This document shows positions 60,706 through 64,000 of a DNA stretch of 64,000 bases, piece by piece. Positions within the stretch are counted from its first letter, which is position 1, and every line of letters begins with the position of its first letter. A model generated the notes under the pieces. That model did no database searches and was not told where the DNA came from. It worked only from the letters and a program-made list of their open reading frames with translations. A program made the translations under genes and the position numbers. This stretch comes from Vicia villosa (Eukaryota; Streptophyta; Magnoliopsida; Fabales; Fabaceae). The stretch spans positions 109,858,913 to 109,922,912 of the forward strand of contig NC_081185.1 in NCBI RefSeq assembly GCF_029867415.1, given 5' to 3'.

Positions 60706-62719
60706 ATGGTGATGAAGAAAGAAGAACAGGGTCGTAAGTTGTTTGGAATTTCACTCTCTGATAAACCCAGATGGCAACAATTCCTCATTTGTTCTTCTGG
60801 TTTCTTCTTTGGATATCTTGTTAATGGTATCTGTGAGGTATATTTGTATACACACTCTGTTCTTGTTTTGGTTTTTTCTTGATTACAATTTCAGCTATTG
60901 GGTTGCAGAAAAAAAAAAACTGATTTTTATGCTTTTTTATTTTGTTTTGTTTCTATGTGTGTGTGTTTATAAGTGGTTAAATTGAATTTTTTTTATTTGA
61001 TTTTGGTAAATTTATTCAATTTCTGTTTTCCCCTTTTTGTTTAATTTTCAGGAATATGTGTATAACAGGCTTCATTTCAGGTGAATTTTTCATAACATGT
61101 TATTAATGTTTCATTTGTTAATACTTTTTTTTTACCTTAAAAGTGAAATGAGTGATTTTGGTTTTTTCTGTTTCAGCTATGGTTGGTACTTCACATTTAT
61201 TCAAGGATTTGTTTACCTGTTTCTGATTTACCTTCAAGGTTTCACAAGCAAGCAAATGGTGAATCCATGGAAAACTTATGTGAAGCTTTCTGCTGTACTC
61301 ATGGGTTCACATGGTTTAACAAAGGGGTCTTTGGCTTTTCTTAATTACCCTGCACAGATCATGTTCAAATCCACTAAGGTAACTCTAAAAAAGCATAATA
61401 GACAAAAGAAAAACAACTACCTTTACTTTACCCATTTTTGAAGGATACTGTTTTGAACATGTTTTAGGCACTTTTAACATGCTTTTTGATCTTCAAAATG
61501 TGTCATTCATGTTGTATAGCTAAGTGAAGATTGAATGTTGCAATATAATGGATTCAATTTTTGATGCTATATAGGTTCTGCCAGTGATGATAATGGGTGC
61601 TTTTATTCCTGGTTTGAGAAGGAAGTATCCAATTCATGAATATATATCTGCAATACTCTTGGTTGTTGGATTGATCCTATTCACACTAGCAGATGCACAT
61701 ACATCCCCTAATTTCAGTGTTGTTGGTGTTGTTATGATAACCGGCGCTTTGGTTATGGATTCTTTTCTCGGAAATCTTCAAGAAGCTATCTTTACTATGA
61801 ACCCTGATACCACACAGGTGATTGTTTTTCCATCACTTCGTAATCATCGCACTGATACAGACAGACACCAGACACGATACTGACACAGACACCAGACATG
61901 ACCCTTGACACATTCTAGTAGTATACTTTAGCTGCATATAAAATTGTTATACTTTTTTTTGTTGTTAACACAGATGGAGATGCTGTTCTGCTCAACTGTA
62001 GTGGGACTACCTTTCTTAATCCCACCAATGCTTTTTACAGGAGAATTATTCAAAGCATGGACTTCATGTTCACAGGTAAATTTGGAATAAACACCTCCTT
62101 GTTTTTACCACTTACAACATTATTCTGTTATTCCACTTTTCTCATCAATAGAATCACACTTTTCTTGTCCTTGCAGCATCCCTACGTGTATGGTGTTTTA
62201 GTCTTTGAAGCAATGGCAACATTTATAGGTCAAGTTTCTGTCCTATCCCTCATTGCCCTTTTTGGTGCTGCCACCACAGCCATGGTAATTTACTATCACA
62301 ACCTTTTCCTCATTTCAATTTGTCACTTTGGTACTTTGTACCACACACCTAACATTAATATGTCACATATTTGAAAAAACAAGCACCTTGTGCATCATAA
62401 ATGCTATTATTAATTCACCTTATTTGAATCCATTTGAATTGTATGATGACAGATAACAACAGCAAGAAAAGCAGTTACATTGTTACTATCCTATTTGATA
62501 TTTACAAAACCATTAACAGAACAACATGGTAGTGGACTAATACTCATAGCTATGGGAATCACATTGAAGATGTTGCCTGAAAACAAACCAATCATCAACA
62601 AAAAAGCCATAAATTCTTCTCCTAATAGTTCAAAGTCAACTACTGGTGATGATGATGAAGAGATGGGGGGAGTCCAGGAATCTGTAGGTGAAGATGATGA
62701 AAGGAGGCCTTTGGTTTAG
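60706..62719 (+). CDS. UTR2: UDP-galactose/UDP-glucose transporter, UTR2-like (nucleotide-sugar transporter)
   Basis: Seven exons, 60706-60837, 61052-61080, 61177-61378, 61575-61817, 61974-62075, 62177-62284 and 62453-62719, join at GT-AG sites to 360 residues. A second in-frame Met lies two codons downstream. The protein is strongly hydrophobic with about 8-10 membrane segments. Motifs such as [33 protein letters not shown] and [16 protein letters not shown] fit the plant UTR2/SLC35B branch of nucleotide-sugar transporters, which carry UDP-sugars from cytosol into ER or Golgi for glycan synthesis. The last 60 residues are a polar, acidic cytosolic tail. Substrate is inferred from the family; the paralogue number (UTR2 rather than a neighbour) is less certain than the family. 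Confidence 0.88.
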
Positions 62720-63150
62720 CCAAAATGTTGTTGATGCAAGTTTTATATATTTTTGGTCATTATTTTGAAATTTCATATTTCTTTGGTAGTTAAAGGAAAA
62801 AAAGAAAAGAAATTATTTGATGTTTAGTATATTAATTTAAATTAAATTAAATGGTTTAGATATATAAATTCATTTGCATGCTTATGAATGTGACAATTTC
62901 AGCCTTGTATTCTAATCCAACGAATAGTCGTGAATATGACAGAGAAGTCGGTCACAACAAGTGTACAAAATAACAATATAAAAAACAAAAATATTGTGAC
63001 GATTTGATTTGTAGCCTGTGTAACTGAAAAAGTATATACTGCGAGATGTCGGCCTCCTAATAAATCTTAGTTATGTTGATTAACGAGTACTCAAATCTAA
63101 ACCTAATAAAAATAACTATTATAAAATATATTTGGATGTCAATAATATAT
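62720..63150. other. Transporter 3' region
   Basis: Probable 3' UTR then AT-rich DNA; nothing else recognised. Confidence 0.5.
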
Positions 63151-63188
63151 ATAGTATTTATTTTTTATTACTATAATATAAATATTAA

Positions 63189-63573
63189 GGGAAATGCTAA
63201 CGAGTGCCCCAGGGGCACTGGTTAAGAATTTAAAAAGGTATGTTTAGTTTATTAAAGACTTGTATTCAATGTAATAAAAATGGAAATATTTATTTTTTAT
63301 TACTATAATATAAATATTAAGGGAAATGCTAACGAGTGCCCCAGGGGCACTGGTTAAGAATTTAAAAAGGTATGTTTAGTTTATTAAAGACTTGTATTCA
63401 ATGTAATAAAAATGGAAATAATTGACTTTTCTAAGAAATAAAAGGTATCTTTTCTTAAAACTACTTGTATTCAATGCATTGTAAACTAAAATATTTTATT
63501 TATTTATAGAATATTCTTTATATTTGGAATCCTTAACCAGTGCCCCTGGGGCACTCGTTAGCATGACCCTTTA
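63189..63573. mobile_element. MITE with duplicated left end
   Basis: Left end GGGAAATGCTAACGAGTGCC and (reverse complement of right end) GGGTCATGCTAACGAGTGCC are inverted repeats of about 38 bp, each containing the palindrome GTGCCCCAGGGGCAC. A 132-bp tandem duplication places the left terminus twice, at 63189 and 63321. Target duplication unclear. Confidence 0.8.
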
Positions 63574-64000
63574 TTATTTGCGGATATTTAATAGATTTAA
63601 ATATTATTAGTTTAATTTATTTTTTATTATTTTATTTATTTTAAATATATTATATGTTGTATATTAAAATTAAAATTAAAATTATATTGAATCAGATTTA
63701 ATAAAATCATCTAAAATTAAATTGAATTGTGAATTAGAGTATTTTTTGAAGATTAAATATATATTGCACTTTAATCATTTGAATATAAATAAATAAATAA
63801 ATATATTTTTAATAACAACTAATTTTAATATTTAAATATGTCATTGAAGAAATTAAATTTTGTGTTTACAATTTTAAATATAGATTATAATAACTAAGTA
63901 TGTATTATTAATTTTATAAATTTTTAATATATAATTTAATTTTAATTAGTTTATTTTATCAATTTTAATAATTGTTTAACTTTTGAAATTATTATGAAAC

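Overview
This 64 kb window is nuclear DNA of a flowering plant, most likely a temperate legume (Medicago, Trifolium, Pisum, Vicia or relatives). The evidence is intron-containing genes with GT-AG splice sites, AT-rich intergenic DNA, and dense nested LTR retrotransposons and MITEs of kinds common in legumes. No prokaryotic features, CRISPR arrays or complete RNA genes are visible. The species is an inference.

Five apparently intact host genes are present. They are a RING-H2 membrane protein (16359-17744, +), a small acidic plant protein of unknown function (31081-31575, +), chloroplast rRNA dimethyltransferase PFC1 (31913-35576, -), Holliday-junction resolvase GEN1 (36488-40551, -) and an endomembrane UDP-sugar transporter (60706-62719, +). 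Exons were assembled by eye; each gene joins in frame at canonical splice sites and gives a protein of the usual family size. PFC1 and GEN1 lie head to tail, and PFC1 converges on the small acidic gene. I see no operon-like or pathway link among them.

Layout. 1-2.2 kb: 5' end of an Athila/Tat-type element (minus) inserted in a copia reverse transcriptase. 2.2-9.3 kb: copia remnants cut by a 1.65 kb LTR-like insert and a hAT MITE, then a SIRE-like LTR. 10.5-13.9 kb: a rearranged copia with an inverted integrase segment and a Ty3 LTR. 14.0-14.7 kb: hAT MITE with a TA microsatellite. 16.4-17.7 kb: RING gene. 19.3-30.1 kb: LINE remnant, SIRE-like gag, Athila-type 3' end with LTR, SIRE-like 3' end with LTR, and the start of a Ty3 LTR. 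30.3-40.6 kb: gene island. 41.9-43.0 kb: hAT MITE. 44.9-51.0 kb: a hAT-like element split by a 5.3 kb CACTA transposon carrying exon fragments of at least four unrelated host genes. 51-58 kb: LTR, LINE and two Ty3 gag remnants. 58.5-59.8 kb: large foldback element. 60.7-62.7 kb: transporter. 63.2-63.6 kb: MITE.

The most notable object is the gene-capturing CACTA element (45167-50478). It has CACTA termini, a 3-bp ACA target duplication, arrays of TTACACCC/GGGTGTAA subterminal repeats, and pieces of a Nudix hydrolase, nucleoporin gp210, a flavin monooxygenase and the BUD32 kinase in one orientation, with introns kept. Also unusual are a 26-nt segment resembling the 5' end of tRNA-Asp near the 3' end of the Athila-type element (24880-24905), whose family uses tRNA-Asp as primer, and four ACGT-core palindromes with paired flanks upstream of the TATA box of an LTR (1764-1884).
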